DNA of 64,000 nt from positions 248,001 to 312,000 of the forward strand of contig SWDT01000022.1 in the NCBI GenBank assembly GCA_009193035.1. The letters run 5' to 3'. The notes beneath the pieces are model-generated. The model was given only the letters and a program-made list of their open reading frames with translations. It ran no database searches and was not told where the DNA came from. The position numbers and the translations under genes were made by a program. The stretch is from Halicephalobus mephisto. Lineage: Eukaryota; Nematoda; Chromadorea; Rhabditida; Panagrolaimidae. How positions within the stretch are numbered: position 1 is the stretch's first letter; each line of letters starts with the position of its first letter. Positions 22,332 through 33,585 of the stretch are shown one piece after another.

Positions 22332-23347
22332 CTAGAAACCGGCGTAATAATCGTCTTGTCTGGCGGCGATCAGACAGTTGTTTTTCAAAGTGGAATTTTC
22401 GTCTTCATCGGCGTTTCTGGAATCTTCCTGAGGATCCAATTGGACACATTGACTAGACCAATGAAATTGATGTCCGAAAACCTTCGTTGCGAGACACAAT
22501 CCGGGCTGGGCGAAGGTGGCACAGTACAGATTCGAAGGAATCTCCTCGAGACACGAGCAGAAGGCAGAATCGCAGGCTTCTTGTGTGTGAAAAGGCGATT
22601 CGTAGCATCTGTCGTGTTCGAAACAACAATCATCAACTAAAAAAATTTATTTAATTAAATAATATAATTTTTAATAAATTTTAACAAAATGGTCCTGATA
22701 CGAATTTTTAGGATTATATTTAAAAATAAAAATTTTTTTACAAAATGGTCTCAACACGAATTTTTAGATATTTTTAGGATTATATTTAAAAATTCAAATT
22801 TTTTACAAAATGGTCCTGAAACAAATTTTTAAATATTTTTAAAATTATATTTAAAAATAAAAATTTCAACGAAATGATTCTAAAACAAATTTTTAAATAT
22901 TTTTAGAATTATATTTAAAAATAAAAATTTCAACGAAATGATTCTAAAACAAATTTTTAAAAACTTTTGGAAATTTTTAGAATCACAATATTTTTAATTT
23001 TAACGAAATGGTCCTGACACGAATTCTTAGAAATTTCTAGAATTATATTTAAAACTTTAAATTTTTTATGAAATTTCAAAAATCTTCATCGAATTTTGAA
23101 ATTTTTCAAATTTTATAAAATTTTAGAAATTTGAAATTTCACAAAATTTAATTAATTTAATTAATTTAAAAATAAACTTACTACTGGAGGAATCGCAAGG
23201 GATGCTGACCAGATTAGCCCAAAAACTCGAAAACGGTCCACCTCCACAATGTCTTAATCCGGCCATTCCAGGTTCCATTTCAAAATCTGTTTTTCCAAAT
23301 TTCACAAAAATTAATCCAAAAATTACAAAAAAAATAATTTTGACCAT
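22332..23347 (-). CDS. Secreted phospholipase A2-like protein
   Basis: Two exons (23347-23182 and 22636-22332) give 156 residues. The start MVKIIFFVIFGLIFVKFG is a good signal peptide; further in-frame start codons upstream would bury it. The mature part has HCGGGPF in the place of the calcium-binding loop. IDDCCFEHDRCY at the exon junction fits the PLA2 histidine active-site pattern C-C-x-x-H-D-x-C, with the His-Asp pair intact. Further cysteines follow (CDSAFCSC, YCATFA, LCLATK, QCVQL, NNCL), consistent with a disulfide-rich secreted enzyme. The short nematode PLA2-like family has this layout. It would hydrolyse the sn-2 ester of phospholipids outside the cell if active. I am sure of the fold family, less sure that it is catalytic, because the calcium loop is unusual. 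Confidence 0.87.
22640..23180. repeat. Intron of the PLA2-like gene, built from tandem repeats
   Basis: About six units of roughly 85 bp contain AAATGGTCCTGACACGAATTTTTA-like sequence, related to the window-wide GGTCTCGA...GTTGAGACAA motif. No coding frame. Confidence 0.7.
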
Positions 23348-23838
23348 CTTCAAAAAACCACAAAAACGAAAAACCAGACATTTTCGCTTCAAAGAAAGGC
23401 GTGTCATTTTTATCAATTTTTTTAAACTTTTTCAATGATCATTTATCTACACTTAAAAATTGACAATTATGTGACCTTTAGATCATTTTTGGTCAAATTT
23501 CCAAAAAAAAAAACAGGTTTTCAAAAAAGTGTTAATTTTTCTTTTAAAATTTATTAATTTTTTTCTTAATCCTTGATCAAATTTCAATGAAAATTATTTC
23601 CGTAAATAAAAAATCAATGATATATGGTCTCAGTAGGAAACTCGATAACGATTTAAAGAACATTCAATCACGAAAAACACTTGTCCAAGGATTTGCAGAA
23701 TTTCACGTGAATTCGGTCAAGTTCAATTCTTCACTATCAATAAAAACAAACAAAAACTTAAAACAGTCTGCAAAAAATAATTTACAAAAATTTAATCTAA
23801 AAATAAACTATTATATTAAAACTCACAAAATCACAAAT
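23348..23838. other. Intergenic region between the PLA2-like gene and RMI1
   Basis: AT-rich. The first 70 bp are the PLA2-like 5' region. An open plus-strand frame at 23587-23853 is Lys/Asn-rich, has no splice context and overlaps the RMI1 3' end; I take it as chance. Confidence 0.45.
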
Positions 23839-26254
23839 CTAAACAACATTTAGGGCATTTGCCAAGTAATCGACTTTCTTAATAACAGGTAAAATAGTCG
23901 GATCAAATGAAAACTCTACTTCAAAAACGAGATCCAGGCGTTGATTAAAAATATTCGACATTCTGACAGCTTTCTGATGACATTCCGTCTTGGCTTCCGT
24001 ATTCCCTTCTTCCGACACTTTCAAAGCATAGCCCAGGGTGAATCCAAGAAGATCATCTACAACTTTTGAATCCACTTTCATCTTCACTTCAGACACCGAT
24101 TCATCGGTAACAAAAATGAAGTAAACCCACAAGTTACTTTTGAAAGTTATATCCGGTCCAGATCTACACATCAAAGGCTGAAAACTGCTCGTTGAGAAAT
24201 TACAGAGAAAAAACAAACCATAATAGTTCTCCTTTCAGGTTTGATGAAGTATTTACATTTTCCGAGAACATCCACAATTCTAGAGATCCTCAATGACCTG
24301 TATTTCTCAATAATTGAATTCTCTTCCGATACAGTCCGTTCTTTCTTCACAAGCGGAGGAGTAAAGTCCTAAAAATGTCAAATCCAACCAATTACAACCC
24401 AGTACTTACAATCCGTCGAGATCCAGTTTTCCGTTCAAGAGACGGCATAACAGTCCCATCAAACAACGAATCATTCATAGAAACAGTCGGCTTCGGATCT
24501 TCCAATTCACAATCAGGGTCTTCCTGAGGTACATGAGGAATAACGATGACGGAATTGAACGGCTTACTCAGGACGTTGTTGTATTGACTCATAATTTTAA
24601 CAGGAGACCTTGGTTGTTTCTTTTTCTTAAAAGACGGAGAAAGCTCATCCAGAGCAGCACACGTTGTTTCTTCTGATCCTCGAGAAACATCTGTTCGGTG
24701 TGGATTATCATCGACGAATTGGACAGTTTTTGTCGGTCGAACAGGAAGGAACGGTTTCTTGAATATAACTTCATCGGCAGGAGATGGCTTCAAAATCCGC
24801 GTGTGACACGGTTGAATCCGCTTCTTGTATTCATCTACTGTAGGAACTCGGTCCATTCCCAAAGCTCATGTTCATTGACTTTCGGTCATTAAAGTAAGAA
24901 GCAGGAGTTTCAGGCACACAGTCTCTGCTCGGTCTTGGAATTCCCTTCAAAATCAAAGCTTGAGTGGCATCAGCCTTCTTCGAAGTTGCTTTTTTCTTCG
25001 GTTGTTTCTTCAACAAGGACAACATCCGTTCAGGTCTCGGCGGATCGAGTTCAAGAGTTGGGTCATCATTAGGGAAAGTTCTCCTTATTTGAGGAGGTGC
25101 TATTGATTCAGCCAAAGAGCAATTATTGTTATTAAACATTGGATTTCTCTCGTTCCTCGCAAATCCAGCATCGTCATCGGATCCGAGCCCGCTGTCTTCT
25201 AAAGAACCTGGAACCAGCTCATTCAAACTCCTCGAAGTTCTGGAAGCTCCAGAAATCGGCAAAGAGTGCTTCACAGGTAGCGCGGTCCTTCGTGGATGCA
25301 ATGTCGATTGCATCAGACCTTTCACTTTTCTGGAACATTACAATAATTAAAAACTCAGGAAGTAAGACTTACATAGCTTTATCCATGGCTGTCTGGTAGT
25401 TGATTTTCAGCATCTGACAAAGGACCCGAAGAATCGGCCAGTTCTGTCCCATCAGCAATTCAGAACAGCCACCGAGAACTTCACAGTTGGATGTAGTCAA
25501 CCGAATGCAATGTCTCCTACACAATACACGTGGGATTAATAAGATCTGCAAAGTCATGGATCAAATAGTTACAAAAAACACCGACCTTGGTTCCCGGAAC
25601 AGTACTTGAGTTCAGACCTGGTACTGGGTCCGTCACCACTCCTGCGAGTGTTATTTCGCCATCAGATAGCTCAACTTGGAGAACTCTGTTCTTAGAGGAA
25701 CCAATCTGGAACTGTGTAGGTAAAAAGTGACAGAGATAAAGTAAACAACTTACTTCAGTAATTGGTTCGGGTGCAATTTCACTAGGATCCTGGAAATCTG
25801 CGTCATCATTCCCCAAATCAGAAGTGATGGTTTTATACTGACTGTACAAGGATTCAGAGATGTCCACAATGAGAACCACCTAAAATTCATATATGAACAA
25901 GAGTGGAGAAGTCAAAGGAAATAAACTAGGCAGGTAAAATGAGCGGAATGAATAGGGTAAATAAACGTAATTGTAAAACAGCCGGTTTGACGATGTGGAT
26001 CTTCCTCGCGAGCGTCGGCACACTCAAAGGCGACACAAGACTCTCTTTCAGGTCGCTGTACAGGAATTGCTCGAATACAGCTTCGGCCACATTGAATCCG
26101 CAGGAACTTGACTCAACTGAAACGAAGACTTTACGAATCCAATGTTCAGTTTAGAAACTTACTTTTGGAGCATTAATTTGACGTATCGGATGGCCTCGGT
26201 CTCCCAGTCATTCTGAAGCTGAATATGCCGGTCAGCGAAATATTCTCCGGACAT
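23839..26254 (-). CDS. rmh-1: RMI1 homologue (RecQ-mediated genome instability protein 1)
   Basis: RMI1 binds TOP3 and the BLM helicase (BTR complex), which dissolves double Holliday junctions. Nine exons (26254-26163, 26106-25980, 25879-25754, 25705-25586, 25545-25373, 25329-24920, 24864-24410, 24368-24219, 24177-23839) give 663 residues. The N-terminal helical part (AEAVFEQFLYSDLKES) and the motif VDISESLYSQY match the start of RMI1. OB1 follows: RVLQVELSDGEITLAGV, PGTK, then NCEVLGGCSELL. A long, charged, poorly conserved linker leads to a C-terminal OB2-like domain (LLGFTLGYALKV, FEVEFSFDPTILPVIKKV) of the kind that binds RMI2/BLM in animals. Exons 6 and 7 are in different frames over a short overlap. 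A 55- or 73-bp intron starting GTGTGC at 24919 repairs this, otherwise a one-base change is needed. Divergent to the gene at 26582. Confidence 0.92.
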
Positions 26255-26315
26255 TTAAAGTGTCTACATCCATCGTAAGACAAAAAAGAAGATATTCAGT
26301 GGGAAAGTTAATTTG

Positions 26316-26492
26316 AAACCCAGGTCTCGGGGCGATTGTTTGATTGTATTCTTTTTGAAGGAAGGTACTCAATAGGAAACGAGTCAAAACCCAGGTCTCG
26401 GGACGAGTGTTTGATCCTATTTAACTTTCGGAAGAACTGACGAAGAAACTATCCGAAATCCTAGGTCCCGAAGCGATTGTTTGATGCTATTG
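26316..26492. promoter_or_regulatory. Three-copy motif in a bidirectional promoter
   Basis: The sequence CCCAGGTCTCGGGGCGATTG with TTTGATTGTATT occurs near 26317-26350. It recurs at 26388-26420 (GGGACGAGTGTTTGATCCTA) and, weaker, at 26458-26492 (CTAGGTCCCGAAGCGATTG). Spacing is about 70 bp. The motif lies in the 327 bp between the start codons of RMI1 and the basic nuclear protein, which are transcribed away from each other. It could be a shared control element or a local tandem duplication. Confidence 0.55.
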
Positions 26493-26581
26493 TTCTGAAT
26501 TCCATATTTCGTCATACACCGCTTCTTTCCCGGACGCTTTCTTCTGCTCCGCTGTCAATTTTTCTACAGAATTTTCCCATC

Positions 26582-29024
26582 ATGGTAAGGGAGTTCTTGC
26601 CCTTCTTTGGTTGATTCCAATATTTCAGCAGAAGCGTACCAATGTCTCGAAGAAGCCAAAGAGGGAGAACAATCCAGTTTCGTCTGATTTACCAAATATT
26701 CTTTCATCAACGACAAACAAACGGAAAAGTATATCTAAGACAGTTGCTCCAAGTGCCAAGAAACGACTTCGTGCTGAAGACGAATCCACTCCGGTTATGA
26801 AACCTCCAATTGAGTCTGCTTCGTCATTGAGGAGATCCGCCAGACTGATGGGTGACCGGCCTCCGTTGTCTCCGCTGAAGTCCACTCCTAGGATTGTGCG
26901 TGGTAGAACTTCTAAGAACACAGTTGGAAGCGAGAAAATTCCTGACCAGAATTCAGCTAGACGGAATGCATCGATGAAAATCAAACCAGCTACGGTTCCT
27001 AAAACTTCAAAAGTTGGGAGACCGCGTCGTGATGTTCGAATCGAGTCTACTCCGGTGATGAAAACGTCGATGAAGCCGTCTAAGTCGTCTTTGAGGAGAT
27101 CCAGCAGATTGATAAGTGATCGATTCTCCCCGTCTCCTATAAATACCCCCAGAACTACACGTGGTAAGGGTTTCAGAAACACAATCAGAAATGAGAACAA
27201 GACTCCTACTCGAAGTTATCTTAAACGAAGCCCATCGGTGAAAAACAAGCAAGGGAATTCAGTTTCTGAAGCTGTTTCAAGTGCTAAAAGACGACGTGAT
27301 GATGTTGGAGACGAACCTACGTCATCAAGAAGATCCACCACATTGCTGGATGATGAGCCTCCGCCGTTGTTGCTGCCCTTGATGAAGTCTCCTCCTAGAA
27401 TTGCACATGAAGAAGTTCCCGAGAATCCAGATGACAGCAGTAGGGAAATCATTTCGGATCCAGTGCCGATGGAACTTGCTCCTCGTGATGTCGAGCCTAC
27501 TCCTGTTCGTCGACCATTTAATGTTAATCCTAAAGTTGTGGCTGATTCTGATGACAGAAGATCTCAAGTACAGGATATCCAGAGCGGTGTAAATAGAAAT
27601 AGTCAAAACATCGATATAACGACAATTGTGTCTGATGTAAACCTCCAGGAATCTTCAGAACAAGAAACCCATCAATCAAGTAATATTACTGTAAACCCTA
27701 ATATTTACCCCTCGACAACTGATGAAATCCACCAACATGATACAATTTTAGCCGATGAACGAACTGCGGATGACCAGAATGAGAATGAATCAAATCCAGA
27801 ATATGGTAAAATCCACCTCGAAGCTGTCGATGAACGGAACTCCGATCAACCCCACACTGCAGCTCCTGAGAACAACGATGAGAGAAACCCGGAAGATGAA
27901 GGAGACCAATTTAATAGTCGTGACATTTTTTCCATGACTGAAGAGGAGTTTATGAAAGCTACTGAGTTGGTTCCCTACGGTCCCCAAGTGATAGCCCATT
28001 TTGTGACCTACAACTTCGACGACCGGTATGAATTGGTTCCCGAAGTTCATTTCGCAAGTTCACTAGACGACTGGGAGAAGTTCAAAGTAAGATTAATTTG
28101 CTTTCCCAACTTTCTAAATTTACTTCCAGAACGGCACAGATGACAGGGAACGTGGACGGATCATCAACGGTAGAGACGACGATGACGATCTGGAAATTGT
28201 GCATGAGGCGATCAAGAAGAAGGTCCCAAGTGTTAGTGTGAACCAAAGACTGTCGATGGGAAACGCGGCACGATTCAGCTGTTCTGCGAGTTTACGCTCA
28301 CAAGGCCCTGCTAATGGATATCCGTCTGCAACACATCACGCAATTCCCAATTACTCTGTTTCCATTCGTCATCTGAGACCCGTGAACACGTTTCAAGTCT
28401 CAGTCCCTGAAGGTTTTCGTCCTTATGAACCTCCTCGTGGTGAATTACGACACATTACTGTGAACAACTCTAGATGGAGGACAAGGTCCCGCACAGTGAC
28501 TGAAGTCGGGATCAGTCCTCATGAACATCGTCGTGCCATGGAATTCCCAGAAGTGAATGTAACCCGAACTACTGATGTTGGTCCTCGGAGATCAGCTGTT
28601 GACTGTAATTCTAGACGTACTTACGATGGACGTAACTTCCAACGCGATAACTCGGGATTCCCCCTCAACCAACCGGGTTTTCCAGTTCATGGTGAGATAT
28701 TTTGTATATGAAGTTTGTTTAAACTCCGATGCTTTAGCTCGTGCTCATGTTATGGAACCTTCCTCACCTGTATTGACGAGTAACTTCCGTATTTCTGTGT
28801 CTCCCGGTAGTTCTAGTCCTGTCCGTCGTCCTCCTAGAATGACGATGACTGTTAATGGACTTTCTAATTTCTCTATCCGTTCTCGAGAAACGCCGTATCG
28901 TCAGTATGCCCCACAAGATGACTTTGTTCAGATTCCTCCAGTGCAAAACCGGAACATTTTCGTTGAAGAAAACCCACACCGAACTTATCGTTTTACTTCG
29001 GATAACACTCAAAGTAAGGAGTAA
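26582..29024 (+). CDS. Basic, repeat-containing nuclear protein of unknown family
   Basis: Exons 26582-26584 (only the ATG), 26629-28086, 28130-28691 and 28738-29024 give 769 residues. TTTTTCTACAG lies 11 bp before the ATG, as for a trans-splice site, which supports the tiny first exon. The N-terminal third is rich in Lys, Arg, Ser and Pro. It contains two clear copies of a motif STPVMK...SSLRRSARLMGDRP...SP.K(S/N)TPR, about 80 residues apart. A third, diverged copy includes SSRRSTTLLDDEPP. The middle is acidic and disordered. A better-conserved-looking patch (FMKATELVPYGPQVIAHFV, then VHFASSLDDWEKFK) precedes exon 3. The C-terminal part is Arg/Ser/Pro-rich. Basic SP/TP sites suggest a cell-cycle-phosphorylated chromatin or kinetochore protein, but no named domain is visible. 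A head-to-head partner of RMI1. Confidence 0.75.
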
Positions 29025-29071
29025 TTTCTAGTTGGTTTTATTGAATGATTTTTGTATAAAAATTAAGATTT

Positions 29072-31850
29072 TTATATGGACAATTTAGCTACATTATTTT
29101 CATAGCTTTTGATGAATTCGTCAATGTACGGTATTATTCTGATGTCACTGGGTTCGTAGGCCTGGAAATGGGGACTGGAGCTGTCGTAGACCTTCTGAGT
29201 GAAGGCATTCAACAAGGCCCGCGGATTCACTCTGCCCATCATGTGGAATGAATCAATTCCGGTGGATCCACACATGTCTACAGCTAATGTTGTCAAGCAA
29301 AGTCCAGCAAACATGAAAGCTATCCATCCATAATATTGTTGATTTTCTTCATCAGGTACTAAATCTCCAAATCCTATTGTTACTAATGTTATTAATCCAA
29401 AATATAATGAATCAACAAAATTCCATTGATTTTCTATAAGCCAAAAAAATAATGATGAACATAGTAAATACAGTAATAATATTATAATTGCAAATGTTTT
29501 AGCCACAGTTGAAGATTCGGCCAATCCTCCGACAGATTCTGAATTGTCGGAATTTTTTGTTTTTTTTCTTCTTCTATGATCTAGATTTGTTATTGAATCA
29601 GAAAAAAACTTAGCCATGTCGGCGATGGTTATCAACGTCAACGGAATCCCTATCAAGGCGTAGAAAATGCAAAAAATCCGTCCAAGAGTCGAAATCGGAA
29701 CTAAATGACCGTAACCTATTGAAGTCAATACTGTAACGGTGAAGTAAAGTCCCGAGTGGAAATTCCATCGACTTTTTCTTGTTTCATTATTTTTAAATAT
29801 TTCTAAATCTTTGACTTTAACACCCTCGGCATAAGCCTCGATGGATATCCCTATCAAGTCGTCTATTGCTTCTTGGATCGTCTGGTTAGTGCCATTCGGA
29901 TTCGAAAAATTCATCGGAAGTTTCAATAAAGCATTCTAAAAAATCAAATTTTTAAAACTTTAAAAAATTAAAATCAAAAATATCTAAAAATTAAATTTAA
30001 AAAAATTTAAATTTAAATTTTTAAAAATTAAATCTTTGAAATTTTAAAAAATTTAAATTGAAAAATATTTAAAAATTAAATTTTTTAAAATTAAAATTTA
30101 AAAATATTTAAAAAAATTAAAATTTAAAAATATTTAAAAATTAAGTTTTTTAAAATTGAAATTAAAATTAAAAATATTTTAAAAAATTAAAATTTAAAAA
30201 TATTTAAAAATTAAATTTAGAGAATTTTATTTTTAATTATAAAATTTTAAAAATTAATTTTTTTTAAATTACTTTTTTAAATTTATTTTAAAATTTTTTT
30301 AAAATAAAAGTATATTTTTGTTTTTGCCGAAATTCCCGTGGGTAAATCTGGAGAGTTGACAAGTTTTGACTCGTGTGACAAATTCGGATTTTGAACTTTG
30401 GGAAAAAGAAAATTGTTTTATTTAGCATAATTACTACAATTTTCTAGAACCTAATGGAAATTTCTAAGAAATTACTGACAAATTCGGGGAATTGATGTAG
30501 TTACGTGAGAGATAAGTTTTTTGTTTATCCAGATAATAATAATATTAAACGCAATTAACCATATATTAATTAGTCCATATTCGGTCTACTATGTACAGTA
30601 TGCCCAATACCTAGTACGCAGGGTATTTCCCTTCGAGACCCGGCTTATTTAATAATCAGTTAATATACTGTGTAACAATTACTGTTAGATATCTGAATCA
30701 ATGTAGTCACGTGAGAGATAAGTTTTTTGTTTATCCAGATCATAATGATACTAAATAGAATAACCATATATTAATTTGTCTACATTCGGTCTACTATGTA
30801 CAGTATGCCCAATACCTAGCATGCAGGGTATTTCCCTTCGAGACCCGGCTTATTTAATAATCAGTTGATATACCGTGTAACAATTACTATTAAATCTCCG
30901 AATCAATGTAGTCACGTGAGAGATAAGTTTCTTGTTTATCCAGATAATAATGATACCAAATAGAATAATCATATATTAATTAGTCTACATTCAGTCTACT
31001 ATGTACAGTATGCCCAATACCTAGCATGCAGGGTATTTCCCTTCGAGACTCGGCTTATATCGGTGTATTAACTGATTATTGAATAACAATTACAAAATTT
31101 ATTGAAAATTTTAAAAGTAACAAAATTCTCAGAACCTTGAAAAACTTCCAGGAATCAATATTTTTAATTTCGAAAATTTAAAATTCTTGTTCAAACAATT
31201 TTATAAAAATTTAATTTCAATTTTTAATTTCAAAAAAATTTTATTTTTAATTTTTATGGAAATTTTAATTTTAATTTTTATAGAAATTTTATTTTTAATT
31301 TTTATAGAAATTTTAATTTTTATTTTTATAGAAATTTTTATTTTTAATTTTTATAGAAATTTTAATTTTATGAAAAATTTCAACTTTTATGATTATTACG
31401 AAATAAACCGACTTGTGCATCGAGGATGGCCCTGCCGTGGGCGAATATGTGGGCTTGTTCGTGGGGGTTCTCGATACGGTAGAATATAGTCGCTCCTACG
31501 ATGGAGTAGAGAGCTGTGGCCACGATGAGCAACACATGGGGTAGCACCAACCGTAACTTTTCTGCGAAATTTTCGGACATTTGAGGAAATAAATTTCTGA
31601 TTCTTCTTTGCCACACGACTCTCCTAAGTCTGGCCAAGTCTGGTGGAGGTAAAACTGACACAGGTGAGTTTTTCCTTTGGGAATTTTGTCCATCGAGGTC
31701 TCTGGCACAGCGGGAAGCGAAAGCGGAATAGGTAGGTGGGCCTCCTGGATTTGACTGTCCTCCATAACCGGAAACCAACGGCATTCGAGCAGAAACTGAA
31801 GGCATTCCCGACATTTTTGTCGCAAATAAACGCATTCTGCTTTTGTGCAT
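29072..31850 (-). CDS. Two-pore-domain (TWK/K2P) potassium channel
   Basis: K2P channels carry background K+ current at the plasma membrane. Two exons (31850-31413 and 29935-29072) join in phase 0 to 433 residues. A long cytosolic N-terminus of about 100 residues precedes TM1 (LVLPHVLLIVATALYSIVGA, about 101-123). The extracellular cap loop holds NQT and NGT glycosylation sites. Pore loop 1 has TSIGYG (217-222) and pore loop 2 has TIGFGD (332-337). TM2 (IFCIFYALIGIPLTLITIA), TM3 (FAIIILLLYLLCSSLFFWLI) and TM4 (GWIAFMFAGLCLTTLAV) are all clear. Both selectivity filters are intact, so the channel is probably functional. Two later in-frame ATGs (31832 and 31814) could also be starts. The single intron is 1.48 kb and carries a 205-bp tandem repeat. 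Confidence 0.93.
30491..31095 (-). repeat. 205-bp tandem repeat, three copies, in the K2P intron
   Basis: Copies start near 30491, 30697 and 30901. Each contains GTAGTCACGTGAGAGATAAG, TCGGTCTACTATGTACAGTA, TGCCCAATACCTAGCATGCA and TTTCCCTTCGAGACCCGGCT. Similarity between copies is very high, so the expansion is recent. Outside it the intron is simple A/T sequence. Confidence 0.92.
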
Positions 31851-32520
31851 TTTTTTTTTCAGAAAAGTGCAAGAACCGTGAGCACGACCAATTTCCTAAA
31901 AGCATTTGCCCGATTTTTACCGACCGACTGAAAACACTCTCGAAATTGACCGAGCGACTCACGCCATTCTCGAAATTGACCGAGCGAGTTGGGAACTTTC
32001 CGGATTTGACCAAGCAAATGAAGGAAATTCCTTGAATTGACAGTGCGAGTTGGCATTTCTCCGAATTGCCCAAATGAGTGACAGCTCTTTCTGATTTGAC
32101 CGAGCGAGTACGGAATTTCCTTGAATTAACAGTGCGAGTGATTGCTCTCTCTCTGATTTAGCAGTGCGAGTTGTGGCACTTTTTTAAATTAACGGTGCGA
32201 GTGGAGAATTTTGTTAAATTACCCGAGCGAGTGATTGCGCTCTCTCTGATTTAGCAGTGCGAGTTGTGGTACTTTTTTAAATTAGCGGTGCGAGTGGAGA
32301 ATTTTTTTAAATTGCCCGAGCGAGTGATTGCACTCTCTCTGGTTTGACCGAGCGAGTTGTGGCACTTTTTTAAATTAACGGTGCGAGTAAAAATAAATTT
32401 TTAAATTGCCCGTGAGACTCAAGACATTTTCTAAATTACCCGAGCGAGTAAAAACTTTCCAAATTGCTGCAGTGAGAAAAAGCTTCTTAAATTACCCCAG
32501 CAAGTAATGATATTTTCTAG
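31851..32520 (+). repeat. GACCGAGCGAGT-type minisatellite upstream of the K2P gene
   Basis: Some 18 diverged units of about 32-37 bp read TTGACCGAGCGAGT or TTAGCAGTGCGAGTTGTGGC, separated by TTTTTTAAATT-like sequence. A higher-order unit of about 115 bp (CTCTCTCTGATTTAGCAGTG ...) repeats from 32130. Being directly 5' of the channel it may overlie its promoter. Confidence 0.85.
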
Positions 32521-33440
32521 TTTAACCAAATAAACAAAAATTTTTAATTATTCAAGAAAATAAAAAATTTAAATTATAAATTTTAAAATTATTCAAATAT
32601 AATCGAAGATGTGACAAAATATTAAATTTTTTTGACCAAGCAAGTCACACCATTTTTAGATTGACCAAGTGACAGCATTGTTGGTTTTTCGCCCTTGGGA
32701 AAATGAACGCCTGAGGCCAGATTTAATGAAAATTTTTCGAAAAACTTTTGTTTCTTCCAGAAAATGGAAAACAGCTTGTGTAAATTAAAAACGAAACATA
32801 TTGGAGAACTTTGGCAAGGAATCTTCGAAGGAAACAAGTGACAAATTGAATTTTATTTTTTTAACAAAAAGTGAAAAATCAAAGACAAAAAATTCAAAAT
32901 TGACCATTAGATACAATAATGCAAAAAATACAGTACAATTATTTCGTAATTTACGGATTTTTGTTGGAATTTTTTAATAATTTTTAATTTTTTATTAAAA
33001 ATATTTAATAATTTTTAATTTTTTATTAAAAATATTTAATAATTTTTTATTTTTTGTTAAACATTTTTAATAATTTCTAGTTTTTTATCAAAAATATTTA
33101 ATAATTTTTAATATTTAATATTTTTTTATTAAAAATATTTAATATTTTATATTTTTTGTTTAAAATTTTTAATAATTTCTAAATTTGATAAAAAAATAAA
33201 AATTCAGTTTTTATTTAAATTCAAAATTTATTTTTTTGTTATTTTGAGATTTTAAGATTTTGGGAGATTTATATTTGTATCCATATATTCAAGCTATATT
33301 TTTCGAAAACTTGTACTTGTGTCAAATTTTCGGAAGTATTTGAAACATACTTTTGCATTATTTTGAGATTTTTGGATTTTGAAAGATTCATATTTAAATA
33401 TTGGAGTTTAAAACAAATGGAACACGGTCCTTACAACCTG
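32521..33440. other. AT-rich intergenic DNA with one exon-like stretch
   Basis: At 32763, just after TTTCTTCCAG, a short frame reads MENSLCKLKTKHIGELWQG then IFEGNK and a stop. It has no partner exon. From 32950 to 33200 the sequence is TTTTTAATAATTTTTAA repeats. Confidence 0.4.
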
Positions 33441-33577
33441 GGAACCTACTGGAAAAAGGAAACATAGATGACTTTTCTAGACTTGAAACATGCAGAAATT
33501 CCATGGGAATCAGCGACAGAAATAGCAGCTGACAGAACAAATTGGAAAAACGTTGTTGTTCTATGTGATTGTCACTA
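33441..33577 (+). mobile_element. 3' end of a non-LTR retrotransposon (LINE) reverse transcriptase
   Basis: One frame reads TFLDLKHAEIPWESATEIAA then DRTNWKNVVVLCDCH and stops at 33577. The pattern W-(E/D)-x-A-x-(E/D)-x-A-x-DR-x-x-W-(K/R)-x-x-V is typical of the last residues of LINE ORF2 proteins of the RTE, CR1 and Jockey kind. An in-frame TAG at about 33468 and the lack of any RT core upstream show a heavily 5'-truncated, dead copy. It is followed within 20 bp by a GAT-rich microsatellite, as expected for the tail of such elements. Confidence 0.65.
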
Positions 33578-33585
33578 AGGAAAAT

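Noticed and set aside
31187..31489. Plus-strand hydrophobic frame
   Set aside because: It reads A/T repeats of the K2P intron and then the antisense of K2P exon 1.
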